Assembly: GCA_028287465.1 (NCBI GenBank)
Contig: JAQBPO010000042.1
Span: forward strand, 62,001-126,000
Direction: 5' to 3'
Length of the DNA stretch: 64,000 bases
Source: Fibrobacterota bacterium
Lineage (GTDB): Bacteria > Fibrobacterota > Fibrobacteria > UBA11236
Shown here: positions 7,828 to 17,428 of the stretch, in pieces
Layout of the letters: every line of letters starts with the position of its first letter
Position numbering within the stretch: position 1 is the stretch's first letter
Notes under the pieces: model-generated
What the model was told of the DNA's origin: nothing
The model's database searches: none
The model's input: the letters and a program-made list of their open reading frames with translations, nothing else
Program-made: the position numbers and the translations under genes

Positions 7828-9465
7828 TCAATTACAGGTCGAGGTCCCTGCGTAACCGCATTTCGCGAGGCTGGAGTTGGGGGTGACGGTGGAATCCTTT
7901 CCCGGGGCAAGGAGCACGGACCTGGTCACCTGGTAGCCGCGCAGGGGCCCGGACAAGGTATCGATGGCGTCCATGGTCAGGCTGTGGGAAACGTTGGGCG
8001 AGAAGTATTTGTAGGTCAGATGGACGTCGAAGGACTTCGTCCCATAAGGCCTGAAGGTCCAGGCCGTGCCGGTCGTGGAAGTGGAAATGCCGGCTTTGTC
8101 GCCCACCATCGCGCCGGCGCTCCCATTGGAGGTCCAACCCGCGTCGTTGAGGTCCAGGGTCGTTCCCGAGGCGCGCGCTATCCAGTTCGTCCCGCCGTCC
8201 GTGGTCGTCAACAGGGTCCCGCCCTGGCCCACCACGTATCCTGCCGAAGCGGTGGTCCAGTATACACCGGTCAGGTTCCTGGCGGTGCCGCTCGTCTGGG
8301 CCGTCCAGGCGGCTCCGCTGTTGATCGTCTTGAGGATGGTTCCCGAATCCCCTACCGCGTAGCCGACCGTGCTCGAGGCCAGGAAAACGGCGTTCAGATC
8401 CCGGGTGGTTCCGCTGGTCTGGGCGCTCCATCCGGTCCCCCCATCGGTGGTGCGCAGGATGGTTCCCGCGTTCCCCACCGCAAGGCCGTTATTGTTCGAG
8501 GTCATGAAGATGCCGTTCAGGTTCTGGGAAGTCCCGCTGGTTTGCGCCGTGAAGGAGGTGCCGGTGGTGGTCTTGCGGATCACGCCCGCATTGCCGACCA
8601 CCCAGCCCGCATTGTTCCCCGTGAAGTAGAGGGCGTTCAAATCCTGGGTGGTACCGCTCGTCACCGGAGTCCATGAGACGTTATCCGTGGTCTTCAGCAC
8701 CACGCCTCCGGCTCCCGCCGTCCAACCGACCGAAGAGCCCGGGAAGGCGACCGCATAGAGGTTCGCCGTGGTGCCGCTGACCAGGGTGGACCAATTGACC
8801 CCGCTGTTGGTGGTCTTGAGGATGGTTCCGCTATCGCCCACGGCGTCGCCGCTCGTGTTGCTGCCGAACTCCACGCTCCGCAAAGCCGGACCGATCTGCA
8901 TCGAATCCCGCGAGGTCCCGTCCACGCGGATGCGGACCCACTTCACGTTGTTGGCCAAGGAGGCCGGGCTGTTGGAAACGAAGCGCGCGCGCAGGATGGA
9001 GTATACGGGATTGGCGGTCTTGGACACGAAAGCGGTATCGCCGGGATTGACCGTGAAGGTGACGGAATCCCGGTGCACCGTATCCGTCCGCGCCGGATTC
9101 AAGGTGGTGTCTATGGAAAGGATGACGGCCTTCCAGGTGCGCAAGGAGGCGAGGGAGAATACCTTGGGGGTGACCGTGACATTGCCGGAATCCGAACGCC
9201 CGCTGATCGCGTAGGAATAGGTCTGGGTGGCGGACCCGGCGGAACTCAGGATCACGATCAGGGAGTCCAGCCGGAACAGGGTATCGGCGGAAGCGGACTT
9301 GAACAGGGCATTGGCGTTGGATTTGAGGTTCACCTCCAGGCTGAGGTAGCCGGGCTTTCCCGGATCCACTTCCAGGGTCTCGAAAAGGCAGGAGGCGAGC
9401 AGCAGGAACAGCGCGAAGGAAATCCTGTTCCATCGACCCTTTGGGTTCGGCATCGGTTGACTCAT
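7828..9465 (-). CDS. Lipoprotein with seven-bladed YCF48/BNR-type propeller
   Basis: The protein (545 residues from the chosen start) carries a lipobox (LLASC) after a hydrophobic stretch. The first 190 residues form a beta-rich N-terminal domain. Seven repeats follow, each built like GWxVGxxGxIxKTTxxGxxW..QTSGTxxxLNAV, the pattern of YCF48/Hcf136 propellers and related BNR blades. A 90-residue tail with two cysteines (CGYAGTSTC) closes it. The start is uncertain: in-frame ATGs lie at 9483, 9465 and 9456; I chose 9465 because it gives a normal lipoprotein signal. Role unknown; YCF48 repeats in secreted bacterial proteins are usually surface scaffolds rather than photosystem factors. Confidence 0.88.
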   Translation of the reverse strand: MSQPMPNPKGRWNRISFALFLLLASCLFETLEVDPGKPGYLSLEVNLKSNANALFKSASADTLFRLDSLIVILSSAGSATQTYSYAISGRSDSGNVTVTPKVFSLASLRTWKAVILSIDTTLNPARTDTVHRDSVTFTVNPGDTAFVSKTANPVYSILRARFVSNSPASLANNVKWVRIRVDGTSRDSMQIGPALRSVEFGSNTSGDAVGDSGTILKTTNSGVNWSTLVSGTTANLYAVAFPGSSVGWTAGAGGVVLKTTDNVSWTPVTSGTTQDLNALYFTGNNAGWVVGNAGVIRKTTTGTSFTAQTSGTSQNLNGIFMTSNNNGLAVGNAGTILRTTDGGTGWSAQTSGTTRDLNAVFLASSTVGYAVGDSGTILKTINSGAAWTAQTSGTARNLTGVYWTTASAGYVVGQGGTLLTTTDGGTNWIARASGTTLDLNDAGWTSNGSAGAMVGDKAGISTSTTGTAWTFRPYGTKSFDVHLTYKYFSPNVSHSLTMDAIDTLSGPLRGYQVTRSVLLAPGKDSTVTPNSSLAKCGYAGTSTCN

Positions 9466-9629
9466 CCTGAAGGGGGAAACCATCAATGGTAGTTTACCCC
9501 TCTCCTCCATCCCGTTCATCCTATTATCGGACGTGACGGGAGGTTACCCGCAGGCGGCGTGGGGCTTTCGGAGCGTCGATTTGGGTTTTTTTGGGCAAAT
9601 CCCCTCGGCCGGAGGCGCGCCACCGCGGC

Positions 9630-11366
9630 CTAGGAACCTGCGGCCGGTCCCTGCTCCAGCTTCCGCAAGGCGGATTCCAGGGTCGGCGCCAGGTTCTCCC
9701 GTCCGATGGCTTCCATCAAACCGGCCTTCTCCAGGACCGACCGCGTCTGATCATGGATCCCCACCAACAGGAAAGGGATGCCGCCCTTGCGGCAGCGCAA
9801 GGCGAATTGTTCCAAGGCGTGCAAACCGGTCGCGTCGATATGCTGCATCTCGCGGATGCGGAGGATGACGGCCTTCGGTTTCGCGCCCACCTCGGCGAGG
9901 GTTTCCTCGAAGCGTTGCGCGGCCCCGAAGAACAGGGGTCCCTGCACGTCGAACACCTCCACGCCCTTGGGGAACTTCTCCTTGGCCCAGACTTCGGGCT
10001 CGATCTCCGGCCTTTTCTCGTCCCGCAGCGCCCGGGTCAAGGCCTGGATGCGGACGGATTCGGACATGTCCTTCATGAAGAACATCAGGGAAACCAGCAT
10101 GCCGGCCTCGATGGCCACGGTCAGATCGACGGCCACGGTGAGCCCGAAGGTCGTCAGCAGCACGATCACGTCGGAGCGCGGGCTGCGCAGGAGGGCCTTG
10201 AAGGTCCGCCACTCGCTCATGTTGTAGGCGACCACCACCAGGATCGCGCCGAGGGCCGGAAGCGGGATCAAGGCCGCCCATCGGCCGAAAACCATCATGA
10301 TGAGAAGGAGTACCAGGGAATGGACGATACCGGCGATGGGCGTGCGTCCGCCGTTCTTCACGTTGGTGGCCGTGCGGGCGATGGCTCCGGTCGCGGGAAT
10401 GCCCCCGAAAAGCGGGGAAGCGAGGTTCGCGATCCCCTGGGCCACCAGTTCCATGTTGGAGCGGTGCCGTCCCCCGATCATGCCGTCCGCCACGGTCGCG
10501 CAGAGCAGGCTCTCGATGCCGGCCAGCAGGGCGATGGTCATGGCGGGACGGAACAGGTCGCGCGCTTCGCTCCAGGTCGCATGGGGGAGATGGGGAAAGG
10601 GCAGGGAAGAGGGGATGGAGCCGAAGCGGGAGCCTATGGTCTCGACCTGCAGGCCGAAAACCTGGACGACCGCGGTCGCGAGCACCAAGGCGATCAGGGA
10701 ACCGGGAATCCGGCGCGAGACCTTCGGCCATAGCGCGATGATCAGGATGCAGGCCGCCGCGATGGCGGCGGCGGCGGGATTGAAGGTGGGAGCCGCGGCG
10801 GCGTACGCGCTCCATTTGGCGAGGAAGCCCGAAGGCACCGAGGCCATGGACAGTCCGCCGAGATCCTTCACCTGGGAGCTGAAGATGATGACGGCTATGC
10901 CGCTGGTGAAGCCCACGGTCACGGGATGGGGGATGAACTTGATGAAGGATCCGAACCCCGCGACGCCCATCGCGACGAGCATGGCGCCGGCCATGAGGGT
11001 GGCGATCATCAGGCCGTCCATCCCGTACTTCTGCACGATGCCGGCCACGATGACGACGAAGGCGCCGGTGGGTCCGCCGATCTGCACCCGGCTCCCGGAC
11101 AGGCAGGAAATCAGGAAGCCCCCGACCACGGCGGTGATCAATCCCCTTTCCGGGGAAACGCCGGAGGCGATGGCGAAGGCGATGGCCAGGGGAAGGGCCA
11201 CGATGCCGACGATCGCGCCGGCCATGAGGTCGTTGAGGAAGGCGGCCCGGTCATACCCCTTGAGGGCGGTGAGGATTTTCGGGCGGAGCGCGGTACGGGG
11301 AAGGACGCGGGATTCTACGGATTCCCTGGGCATGTCTTTTTCGAGGGTAGGAGGTGCTGGTTCCAT
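9630..11366 (-). CDS. SulP/SLC26-family anion transporter with STAS domain
   Basis: This is a complete SulP permease. The membrane core (about residues 40-440 of the 578-residue form) includes the family motifs GFTSGIAVIIF and the IGGPTGAF segment near the anion site. The C-terminus is a STAS domain with VFDVQGPLFFGAA and the helix around IDATGLHAL. Substrates in the family are sulfate, bicarbonate, dicarboxylates or other anions, and the sequence alone does not decide which. The start at 11366 is chosen because a conventional promoter lies at 11413-11441, which excludes a longer TTG-started form; an ATG at 11333 is also possible. It is monocistronic and is the clearest housekeeping transporter in the window. 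Confidence 0.93.
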   Translation of the reverse strand: MEPAPPTLEKDMPRESVESRVLPRTALRPKILTALKGYDRAAFLNDLMAGAIVGIVALPLAIAFAIASGVSPERGLITAVVGGFLISCLSGSRVQIGGPTGAFVVIVAGIVQKYGMDGLMIATLMAGAMLVAMGVAGFGSFIKFIPHPVTVGFTSGIAVIIFSSQVKDLGGLSMASVPSGFLAKWSAYAAAAPTFNPAAAAIAAACILIIALWPKVSRRIPGSLIALVLATAVVQVFGLQVETIGSRFGSIPSSLPFPHLPHATWSEARDLFRPAMTIALLAGIESLLCATVADGMIGGRHRSNMELVAQGIANLASPLFGGIPATGAIARTATNVKNGGRTPIAGIVHSLVLLLIMMVFGRWAALIPLPALGAILVVVAYNMSEWRTFKALLRSPRSDVIVLLTTFGLTVAVDLTVAIEAGMLVSLMFFMKDMSESVRIQALTRALRDEKRPEIEPEVWAKEKFPKGVEVFDVQGPLFFGAAQRFEETLAEVGAKPKAVILRIREMQHIDATGLHALEQFALRCRKGGIPFLLVGIHDQTRSVLEKAGLMEAIGRENLAPTLESALRKLEQGPAAGS

Positions 11367-11412
11367 GGCGGGCGGTGCCGGCGCTCGGGCCTTTCCGGAA
11401 GGGTGCCCTATG

Positions 11413-11441
11413 AGTATAGACGTTTCGCGGCGGGAACGCAA
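11413..11441 (-). promoter_or_regulatory. Sigma-70-like promoter of the SulP gene
   Basis: On the minus strand TTGCGT (11441-11436) and TATACT (11418-11413) are separated by exactly 17 nt, placing transcription start near 11406, about 40 nt before the ATG at 11366. Unlike the promoters of the surface genes it has a recognisable -35 hexamer and no upstream box. Confidence 0.55.
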
Positions 11442-11511
11442 AACCGGGCCCGGTCCTTTCGGATGTCAATCTGGCAGGAGAGGGCGTCCCGGGTCCGGGA
11501 GCCGGTGAACC

Positions 11512-13203
11512 TCAGGTATCCGGCCCGTTCACGAGGAAGCGGATGATGCGGCAGGCATGGCCTTGGCTGGCGGGATTCCTGGCCGCGGCCATGACCAAGG
11601 TGAGTTCATGCGCTTTCATGGGCAGATCCCCGCTGAAAAGGATGGTCCAGGGAATGTGCAGGGAGGAGCTCCAGGGCGTGAACAGATCCCTCGTGCCCAT
11701 GGCCTTACCGTCGATGGAATAGTCGATCATGCCCGCATCGTACCCGGAAGGGATGACCATGCCGACGGCGGTTCCCGTGAACGCGAGCTTCAGGGTATCG
11801 CCAGGGGTGGTGGATTCGAGGACGGGCACGTTGACGAAACCTTCCCGCGTCCCTCCTTGCGCCGGTTTCCATGAGTCGATCCGCCGCCAGCCATGGACGA
11901 GGACGGCGCGCGAGATCGAATCGGTATGCCCTTGGTGGTAGCACAGGCTGTCCTGCATGCGGGCGGGAAGCGGATGCGCCGGGGGAACGGCGGAAGAGGC
12001 GGAGGTCCGGCCCCAGGCGGAATCCAGCAGGCGCGCGATCCCCTTGGAATAGATGCCCTGTCCCAGCGGTCCGGGATGCACGTTGGCGCCGAACTCCTCC
12101 CAGGTATAATGTTCGGCCACGTATTGGGCCAGGTTGATGGAAGGGATCCCGTAACGCCACGCGGTCTTTTCGTAATCGACCATGGGGGCGACCGGTTTGC
12201 CGGCCTTGATGTTGGGGTAGAAAGAGGGGTCGATGAAATACAGGAAGACGATGTCCATGGCGGGGTTGGCCTTGAGGGCCTGGCGGACGATCCCTTCATA
12301 GGCCCGCGTGCGCTCGATGGAAGGCACGCCGTTGGTCGTGTCGTTCACGGCCGATTCCAGGAAGAGCAGGTCGATGCGGCCCTTCTCCAGCACGTCCCTC
12401 CGCAAGCGGAAGCCGTGCATATTGCTTCCCACGCTGGGTATCCCGGCGTTGATGAATTCGAACGAGGTCTGCGGGAACCTCCGCTTGAGGTGATTCTGGA
12501 TGCTGTCGCGCCAACCGGGGTTGTACGTGATGGAACCGCCCAGGAAAGCCACCCGCCCTTGCTTCAGGATCCCGAACCGGTAAGCGCTCGAGGCGAGATC
12601 GTCACGGAGCACGATCCGGTCCGAGGCCCATAGTCCGGTCGCCGCGAGCCGGAAATCCCTTACGCCGCCGTCCGACAGGAGGACATTCCCGGCCCGGTAC
12701 GGGTAGACGCCTTTCCCGGTTACGGTCACTTGGCAGGGGAACTCCGCGCCGGCCTTGGCCAAGGGGGCCGGGGATCGGTCCTGCAATCCGGGCCTTGCCG
12801 CTTCGGTCCCGGCCTGCTTGCGGTACCAGGGACCCTCGCCGGGTCCGGGATTTCCCCATAGGCTTCGCCCGGTCAAGGAATGGCGTGGTGCGATGTAGGG
12901 CGTGCTTGCGGGTGCGGGCCAGGCTCCGCCCGATCCTGGACCCTGCGACGGAATCCTTTCGAGGGCCGTCGGCCGGACCGGCAGGGTCAGGGAATATCCG
13001 CCCGAAGCATCGGCGAAAGCCGAGGTCTCCCGGGAGGGGTCCGCCGGATCCGCGCATCGGATGAACGCCCCCGCGATGGGCGCGCCCGTATCATCTTTAA
13101 CCGTACCCGTTACCTCCGCGTGTCCCGGCATCGCAAGAAGGCAGAAAAGGATGCAGGGCAGCAAACCAGGACAGGGAACCAAGCTCGGACTATCGGACCG
13201 CAT
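11512..13203 (-). CDS. Secreted SGNH/GDSL hydrolase with N-terminal carboxypeptidase-regulatory-like domain
   Basis: The 563-residue protein has a signal peptide ending MPGHA, then a beta-sandwich of the carboxypeptidase-regulatory type (VTGTVKDDTGAPIAGAFI). The catalytic module contains block I GGSIT (Ser224), block III with VND (Asn287) and block V NVHPG (His376), so the Ser/His machinery is complete. Such enzymes are often carbohydrate esterases that remove acetyl or feruloyl groups from hemicellulose. The C-terminal 170 residues are a further beta-rich module. The start at 13203 has GGGAG 5 nt upstream. The linker at residues 80-155 is rich in Pro, Gly and Ser. Substrate not decidable from sequence. 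Confidence 0.9.
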   Translation of the reverse strand: MRSDSPSLVPCPGLLPCILFCLLAMPGHAEVTGTVKDDTGAPIAGAFIRCADPADPSRETSAFADASGGYSLTLPVRPTALERIPSQGPGSGGAWPAPASTPYIAPRHSLTGRSLWGNPGPGEGPWYRKQAGTEAARPGLQDRSPAPLAKAGAEFPCQVTVTGKGVYPYRAGNVLLSDGGVRDFRLAATGLWASDRIVLRDDLASSAYRFGILKQGRVAFLGGSITYNPGWRDSIQNHLKRRFPQTSFEFINAGIPSVGSNMHGFRLRRDVLEKGRIDLLFLESAVNDTTNGVPSIERTRAYEGIVRQALKANPAMDIVFLYFIDPSFYPNIKAGKPVAPMVDYEKTAWRYGIPSINLAQYVAEHYTWEEFGANVHPGPLGQGIYSKGIARLLDSAWGRTSASSAVPPAHPLPARMQDSLCYHQGHTDSISRAVLVHGWRRIDSWKPAQGGTREGFVNVPVLESTTPGDTLKLAFTGTAVGMVIPSGYDAGMIDYSIDGKAMGTRDLFTPWSSSLHIPWTILFSGDLPMKAHELTLVMAAARNPASQGHACRIIRFLVNGPDT

Positions 13204-13379
13204 CGAATCTCCCATGGGTTCCACGATAGGCAAGATATTCCGGAACCCCGGCCACGCATCCGGGTAAAAGCCTTGAAAATGGATTTCCGCGCCCGGGTCT
13301 TTCTAAAGCAGGATTTTTCAGGGAAGGGTGGATAAATATGTAGAAAGGATAGTCGTTATCACGTATATTATCCCGGAAC

Positions 13380-14264
13380 ATGGAACGCAGACACTTCCTG
13401 AAAACCATCCCATTCCTACCCACGGCGGCAAAAGCCATGAACCTGAACGAACTGAACGCCAAGACCAGCTCCCTCAAGAACGGGAACAAGATGCCGGTGC
13501 TTTTCATCGGTCACGGCTCCCCCATGAACGGAATCGAGGACAATGCCTTCAGCGAAAGTTGGGTAGCCCTTGCCAAGGAAATCCCTTTGCCCAAGGCGGT
13601 GCTTTGCGTGTCCGCCCATTGGCTTACCCAGGGGACCGCGGTCACGGCCATGGAGAAGCCGGAAACCATCCACGACTTCGGCGGGTTCCCCAAAGAGTTG
13701 TTCGATGTGCGCTATCCCGCTCCCGGCAGCCCCGCCATGGCGGAAGAGACCCGGCGCGCGGTGAAATCCGCCCCGGTGGCATTGGATCACGAATGGGGGC
13801 TCGACCATGGGGCCTGGACCGTGATCAGACGCATGTATCCCGACGCCGACGTGCCGGTTCTGCAATTGAGCATCGATTACCATAAGCCGCCGCAATACCA
13901 TTACAACCTGGGAAAGGAACTGGCGTCCCTGCGGGAGAAGGGCGTCCTGATCCTCGGCAGCGGGAACATGGTCCACAACCTGCGGATGATCGCCTTCGAC
14001 CGCATCAACGATCCGGAATTCGGATTCGATTGGGCCCTGGAGATGAAGGCCGTATTCGCCAAGCTGATCCACGAAAGGAACCATAAGGCACTTATCGATT
14101 ATCCGGGCCTGGGCGCGGCGGCCAAGCTGGCCATCCCCACTCCGGATCACTATTATCCCCTGCTGTACGCCCTAGGTCTCCAGGAGAAGGGCGAGACCGC
14201 GACCTTGTTCAACGATAAGGCGGTCGCCGGTTCCCTGACCATGACTTCGGTCAAGATCGCCTGA
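13380..14264 (+). CDS. ygiD: 4,5-DOPA dioxygenase extradiol-like protein (LigB superfamily)
   Basis: This 294-residue protein matches the YgiD/4,5-DOPA-dioxygenase family of class III extradiol enzymes: GHGSPMN (His45), SAHW (His80), DHGAW (His143) and GNMVHN (His199) supply the metal ligands and catalytic histidines. The N-terminus MERRHFLK resembles a twin-arginine leader but lacks a convincing hydrophobic core and cleavage site, so export is doubtful. It probably opens a catechol-type ring; the physiological substrate in this family is poorly established. It lies convergent to the next gene with only 24 nt between their stops and has no obvious operon partner. Confidence 0.9.
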   Translation: MERRHFLKTIPFLPTAAKAMNLNELNAKTSSLKNGNKMPVLFIGHGSPMNGIEDNAFSESWVALAKEIPLPKAVLCVSAHWLTQGTAVTAMEKPETIHDFGGFPKELFDVRYPAPGSPAMAEETRRAVKSAPVALDHEWGLDHGAWTVIRRMYPDADVPVLQLSIDYHKPPQYHYNLGKELASLREKGVLILGSGNMVHNLRMIAFDRINDPEFGFDWALEMKAVFAKLIHERNHKALIDYPGLGAAAKLAIPTPDHYYPLLYALGLQEKGETATLFNDKAVAGSLTMTSVKIA

Positions 14265-14288
14265 ACCTTCCGGGAAGGCGGTTTCCCG

Positions 14289-14915
14289 CTATTGCTTCTC
14301 CGCCGAGGCCTTTTCCACCAGGCCCTTGAAGCGCGCAAGGCTCTCGGCCATGGATTTTTCCGTCTCCTTCAGGTTCCGGTCCACCATTTCCGCCTTTTCG
14401 TCCGAGTACCAATCCGCGTAAGTCAGGAGGGTGTTCTTGCCCTGGGGCTTCAACTGGAAGCGCACGGAACAGATGTAATTGCCCTTGTCCGGCTCGAAGG
14501 CCGCGCGCCATTCCGCGTCCTTGGCCACGTGGGTCACTACCACGTTACCTTCGTCCCCGGCGATGGTCGCGTGCAGGTTGTCCCCGATCTTTTCGAGACC
14601 GCGCTTCTTGTCGCCGGCGACGCCGAAGGCGTTCATGCCTTCGTTCGAGATGAGCCTTTTCCAGACCTTGGACGGCTCCGCCATGATTTCAATGCTGGCG
14701 GTAGGGCGCGACAAGGCGATCTTGTCGGAATGCGTGGTGGCCGAAGCGACGGCCGCCGGGGATGGCGCGGGGGCATTGGCGGAAGGCGTCCCGGACGGGG
14801 CGGTGCCTGTCTGGGCGGTGGATGACCCGGCTTTGCCCGCATCCGCCGCCGCGGCGGGCGGCGCCAGGGGGATGGAAACCATGGCCAGGATCCCGAACAG
14901 TCGCTTGCGATTCAT
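14289..14915 (-). CDS. Exported SRPBCC/START-like protein
   Basis: The 208-residue protein begins with a signal peptide (MNRKRLFGILAMVSIP...APPAAAA), followed by an Ala/Pro/Ser-rich linker (about 25-60) and one SRPBCC-type ligand-binding domain: a first strand with ASIEIMAEPSKVWKRL, central strands, and a long C-terminal helix ending KASAEKQ. These folds bind hydrophobic ligands. AGGAG lies 7 nt ahead of the ATG at 14915. It faces the dioxygenase gene convergently. No partner gene suggests a ligand; function is unknown. Confidence 0.85.
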   Translation of the reverse strand: MNRKRLFGILAMVSIPLAPPAAAADAGKAGSSTAQTGTAPSGTPSANAPAPSPAAVASATTHSDKIALSRPTASIEIMAEPSKVWKRLISNEGMNAFGVAGDKKRGLEKIGDNLHATIAGDEGNVVVTHVAKDAEWRAAFEPDKGNYICSVRFQLKPQGKNTLLTYADWYSDEKAEMVDRNLKETEKSMAESLARFKGLVEKASAEKQ

Positions 14916-15319
14916 GGACTCTCCTAGAAGGGGTGTTTGCCTGGTTGGCAAAGGAATTTATTTCCGGCCCCGGAGGAAGCATTAAATCACCAACCGGGGT
15001 GGAAAGCCGCGGAACGCGGAGAATGAATCCAGGTTCTCCCGTTTTTACAGCATGCCGGTGGAATCAGCCAAGGGCATCGGGCCTCCATGATCCCATAGGC
15101 CGCCGCGTTCCCGGAGGGAGAGAGGAGTACGTAGCGGGCGTGTTTCCCTCCCCGTACCTGCACGCCCTGCCCTGGAAACGGGACTGGCCGGCCGGTTCGC
15201 GGAAAGGACCGGGCTGGGATGGCGCGCGCGGCCGGAACACCCCGCCGCGGCAAGGTAGCCGGGGCGAGGGAGGCAGTCAGGATTGGAGGACGGAGGGGTG
15301 ACGGAGGTGAACCGCTTCC
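14916..15319. other. 404-nt gap without recognisable gene
   Basis: The stretch upstream of the SRPBCC gene and downstream of the metallopeptidase gene holds only short overlapping open frames with no domain, signal peptide or ribosome site. A TCCGG/CCGGA hairpin lies near 14968. A TAAATT on the minus strand near 14960 could be the -10 element of the SRPBCC gene. I see no RNA gene. Confidence 0.4.
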
Positions 15320-16573
15320 CTAAGGCATGCCCTTGGTCTGGCATTCGGAAGCCATGGCGCTCAGGCTTTCCCCCGTAATGGACTGGACGCGAACGGAAAT
15401 GTCGTCCGCGGTCTTCTGCCAAACGGAAGTCAGGAACCCGGGGTGCTTCATCTCGATGAAGTACCAGTACTTGCCGCCGGTCTGGTAGACATCCGTGAAC
15501 GAACCCGTGCACTTGGTCCCGGTGGGCCAGCGGAAGAATCCGTTGAGGGCGCGTACCGCGTCCGGCATGGCTTCGCCGAATCCGCTGGCGCCCGTGGTAT
15601 TGTAATAGGCCTGGTACGAATGCACCGCCTCGTGGGTCTGGACCCCCATGATTTCATACCATCCGGAGTAGGAGGAGGACTGGCCGTCGATGTATTCGCT
15701 GCTGAAGTTGAGGGTATTGCCGCCCGTATTGGCCACCCCGCTCATGGATTTGATATTGGCGGTGTAGCTGGCGTATTTCTTGGGCTGGGTCGGAAGCTTG
15801 AACGTGCTTTGGCAGACTTCCATCAGGATTTCCTGCTCGGACTTTACCCAATCCGGCACAAGGGATTTGTATTTGGCCACTCCCGCGCTGGCGTCGAAAT
15901 TGAAGGTCATGGGCATGGAGCACTGGGTGGCCCAGGCGGGGTCGGAGGAGAACATGCGGAAATTGTAGGTGCCCGTATAGGCGGACACGGCGCGGCCGTT
16001 GATCTTGGCGAGCCCGCCATGGTGTCCGGGTTCGGTGCAGAACAGGGAGTCCAGGGCCGCTTCGGCCTTAGCCAGGGGCCGGGCCACGGATGCGGCCATG
16101 GCGCTCGTGAGGGAGGCGACTCCGTTCTGCAAGGTCACCTTGTGCCAGGCCACCTGGGAACCCATGGATACCCGGAGCAGGTAGAGCTGCTGGGCGCCTT
16201 CAGGAGCGGCGAAGGCCAGGGTATGGGTGCCGGCGGCCAGATCCTTTTCCGCCACCTTGCGGACCAACCGGCCGCCCACGCTGAACAGGTCAAGCGAGAC
16301 CCGTTCCCGGCGATCGAGAGAAAGCGAGAGGCTGCGGCCCTGGGACTGCATGGAGATGGCGTAGCCCTCGGGCTGGCGGATCCCCACGGCGCCGCTGAAG
16401 GCGTATTTGCCCTGGGCGTCCGTGACGGCCTTATTGGCGATGCTCCTGAATTGGCAGGTGGCTCCCGCGATCGGGGCCCCGGATACGGAAAGCACGGTCC
16501 CGGAAATGCTCACCGTCTGTGCCTGGGTGATGGATGCGCAAAAGAGCGCCGCAATGCAAATGCGATATTTCAT
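15320..16573 (-). CDS. Secreted metallopeptidase-like protein (basic secretory protein family, HEAVH)
   Basis: The 417-residue product has a signal peptide (ending SITQA), a carboxypeptidase-regulatory-like domain (VSISGTVLSVSGAPIAGATC), then a sorting-domain-like stretch with LDLFSVGGRLVRKV...LYLLRVSMG that is internal here. The C-terminal 240 residues carry HEAVHSYQAYYN, an HExxH zinc site followed by a Glu in GEAMPDAVR, the pattern of plant basic secretory protein (PBSP) family peptidases. Several cysteines suggest disulfides. ATG 16573 has AGGGGG shortly upstream. Upstream lies one of the four GTTGTC palindromes, so it probably belongs to the same regulon as the genes at 25523, 32507 and 32838. 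Peptidase activity is inferred from the motif. Confidence 0.85.
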   Translation of the reverse strand: MKYRICIAALFCASITQAQTVSISGTVLSVSGAPIAGATCQFRSIANKAVTDAQGKYAFSGAVGIRQPEGYAISMQSQGRSLSLSLDRRERVSLDLFSVGGRLVRKVAEKDLAAGTHTLAFAAPEGAQQLYLLRVSMGSQVAWHKVTLQNGVASLTSAMAASVARPLAKAEAALDSLFCTEPGHHGGLAKINGRAVSAYTGTYNFRMFSSDPAWATQCSMPMTFNFDASAGVAKYKSLVPDWVKSEQEILMEVCQSTFKLPTQPKKYASYTANIKSMSGVANTGGNTLNFSSEYIDGQSSSYSGWYEIMGVQTHEAVHSYQAYYNTTGASGFGEAMPDAVRALNGFFRWPTGTKCTGSFTDVYQTGGKYWYFIEMKHPGFLTSVWQKTADDISVRVQSITGESLSAMASECQTKGMP

Positions 16574-16747
16574 GATTCCCCCTGATGATTCTGACATTCC
16601 GGTCCCGATTCGGCATTTCGGGAGACGGCTCGAAGTCCCCGTTCCCCGGGCACCCCACGCGCCTTCCCGGAAACGGTAACCTTGGACCCACCGTATTCGG
16701 GGTGTTTCCCCATAGCCCCTGGCGGGGCGAATCCTCTAGTCGGATCC

Positions 16748-16811
16748 AATCTACCGCCGGCTTCCGGATAGTGCCTGGGGTCCCGGGACAAAGGGTTGTC
16801 CTGGCGACAAC
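16748..16811 (-). promoter_or_regulatory. GTTGTC-palindrome promoter of the metallopeptidase gene
   Basis: The perfect palindrome GTTGTC-N5-GACAAC occupies 16795-16811. On the minus strand, 41 nt further on, TAGATT (16753-16748) is the likely -10 element. With transcription start near 16741 the palindrome is centred at -62. No -35 hexamer is visible, which fits activator dependence. The leader would be about 168 nt. Confidence 0.6.
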
Positions 16812-16863
16812 GACCAGGGTATTTTTGAGGTCCGGGCAAGATTGTTTGGGGTCGCAAATCAGG

Positions 16864-17427
16864 TTATTTGAGCTCGGCGGCGGCATATTTCATGGTACCG
16901 GTCATTTCCACCCGGGAAGTGACCCCGCCTACGACCCCTTTTCCGGTTACGCGGATGGTCGAATCGTTCGGGAACCATACCTTGAAGGCGATCGTCTCGT
17001 CCGAGGTCCCGGAAAGGCTCGTCTTATTGTCGACGGCCTGCTGGTAGATCCATCCCTCTTCGTCGGCATTCACCTTGACGTTCGGATAAATGGGCGTGAG
17101 ATCATAGGTATGCAGCTTGCGGTTGTTCGGCTGGCCGTTCTCCAAGGTTTCGGGAAGGATCTCGGTCCCGTTGCCGGCATGCGTGGCGGCCGTATAGGCG
17201 AGGACGTTGGGCTTTTCCTTAGCGAGCGCGCTGAGCGCCCAATTGATTGCGCTTTCCGCGACAAGCTGGGCCTGGGCGTGGTTGGAATCCCTGCCGGTAT
17301 GGCTTACCTCTCCCCGCACGCTGTAGACGGCGATGGAACCCATTACGGTAAGCACCATCAGCAGCATCAGGATGATGACCATGGCGAAACCGGATTGCGA
17401 GCGATGGATTTCTGGCATGGTCCTCAT
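16864..17427 (-). CDS. PilX/GspK-like minor pilin
   Basis: The 187-residue protein has a prepilin leader ending QSG, then FAMVIILMLLMVLTVMGSIA as the pilin helix. The residue at mature position +5 is Ile rather than Glu, as in GspK/PilX-type subunits that sit at the pilus tip and need no Glu5 salt bridge. Behind the helix is a soluble domain of about 140 residues. It follows the PilW-like gene after 1 nt and is the last gene of this cassette. It should be inserted in the inner membrane, processed by prepilin peptidase and act in priming pilus or pseudopilus assembly. Confidence 0.85.
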   Translation of the reverse strand: MRTMPEIHRSQSGFAMVIILMLLMVLTVMGSIAVYSVRGEVSHTGRDSNHAQAQLVAESAINWALSALAKEKPNVLAYTAATHAGNGTEILPETLENGQPNNRKLHTYDLTPIYPNVKVNADEEGWIYQQAVDNKTSLSGTSDETIAFKVWFPNDSTIRVTGKGVVGGVTSRVEMTGTMKYAAAELK

Positions 17428-17428
17428 C

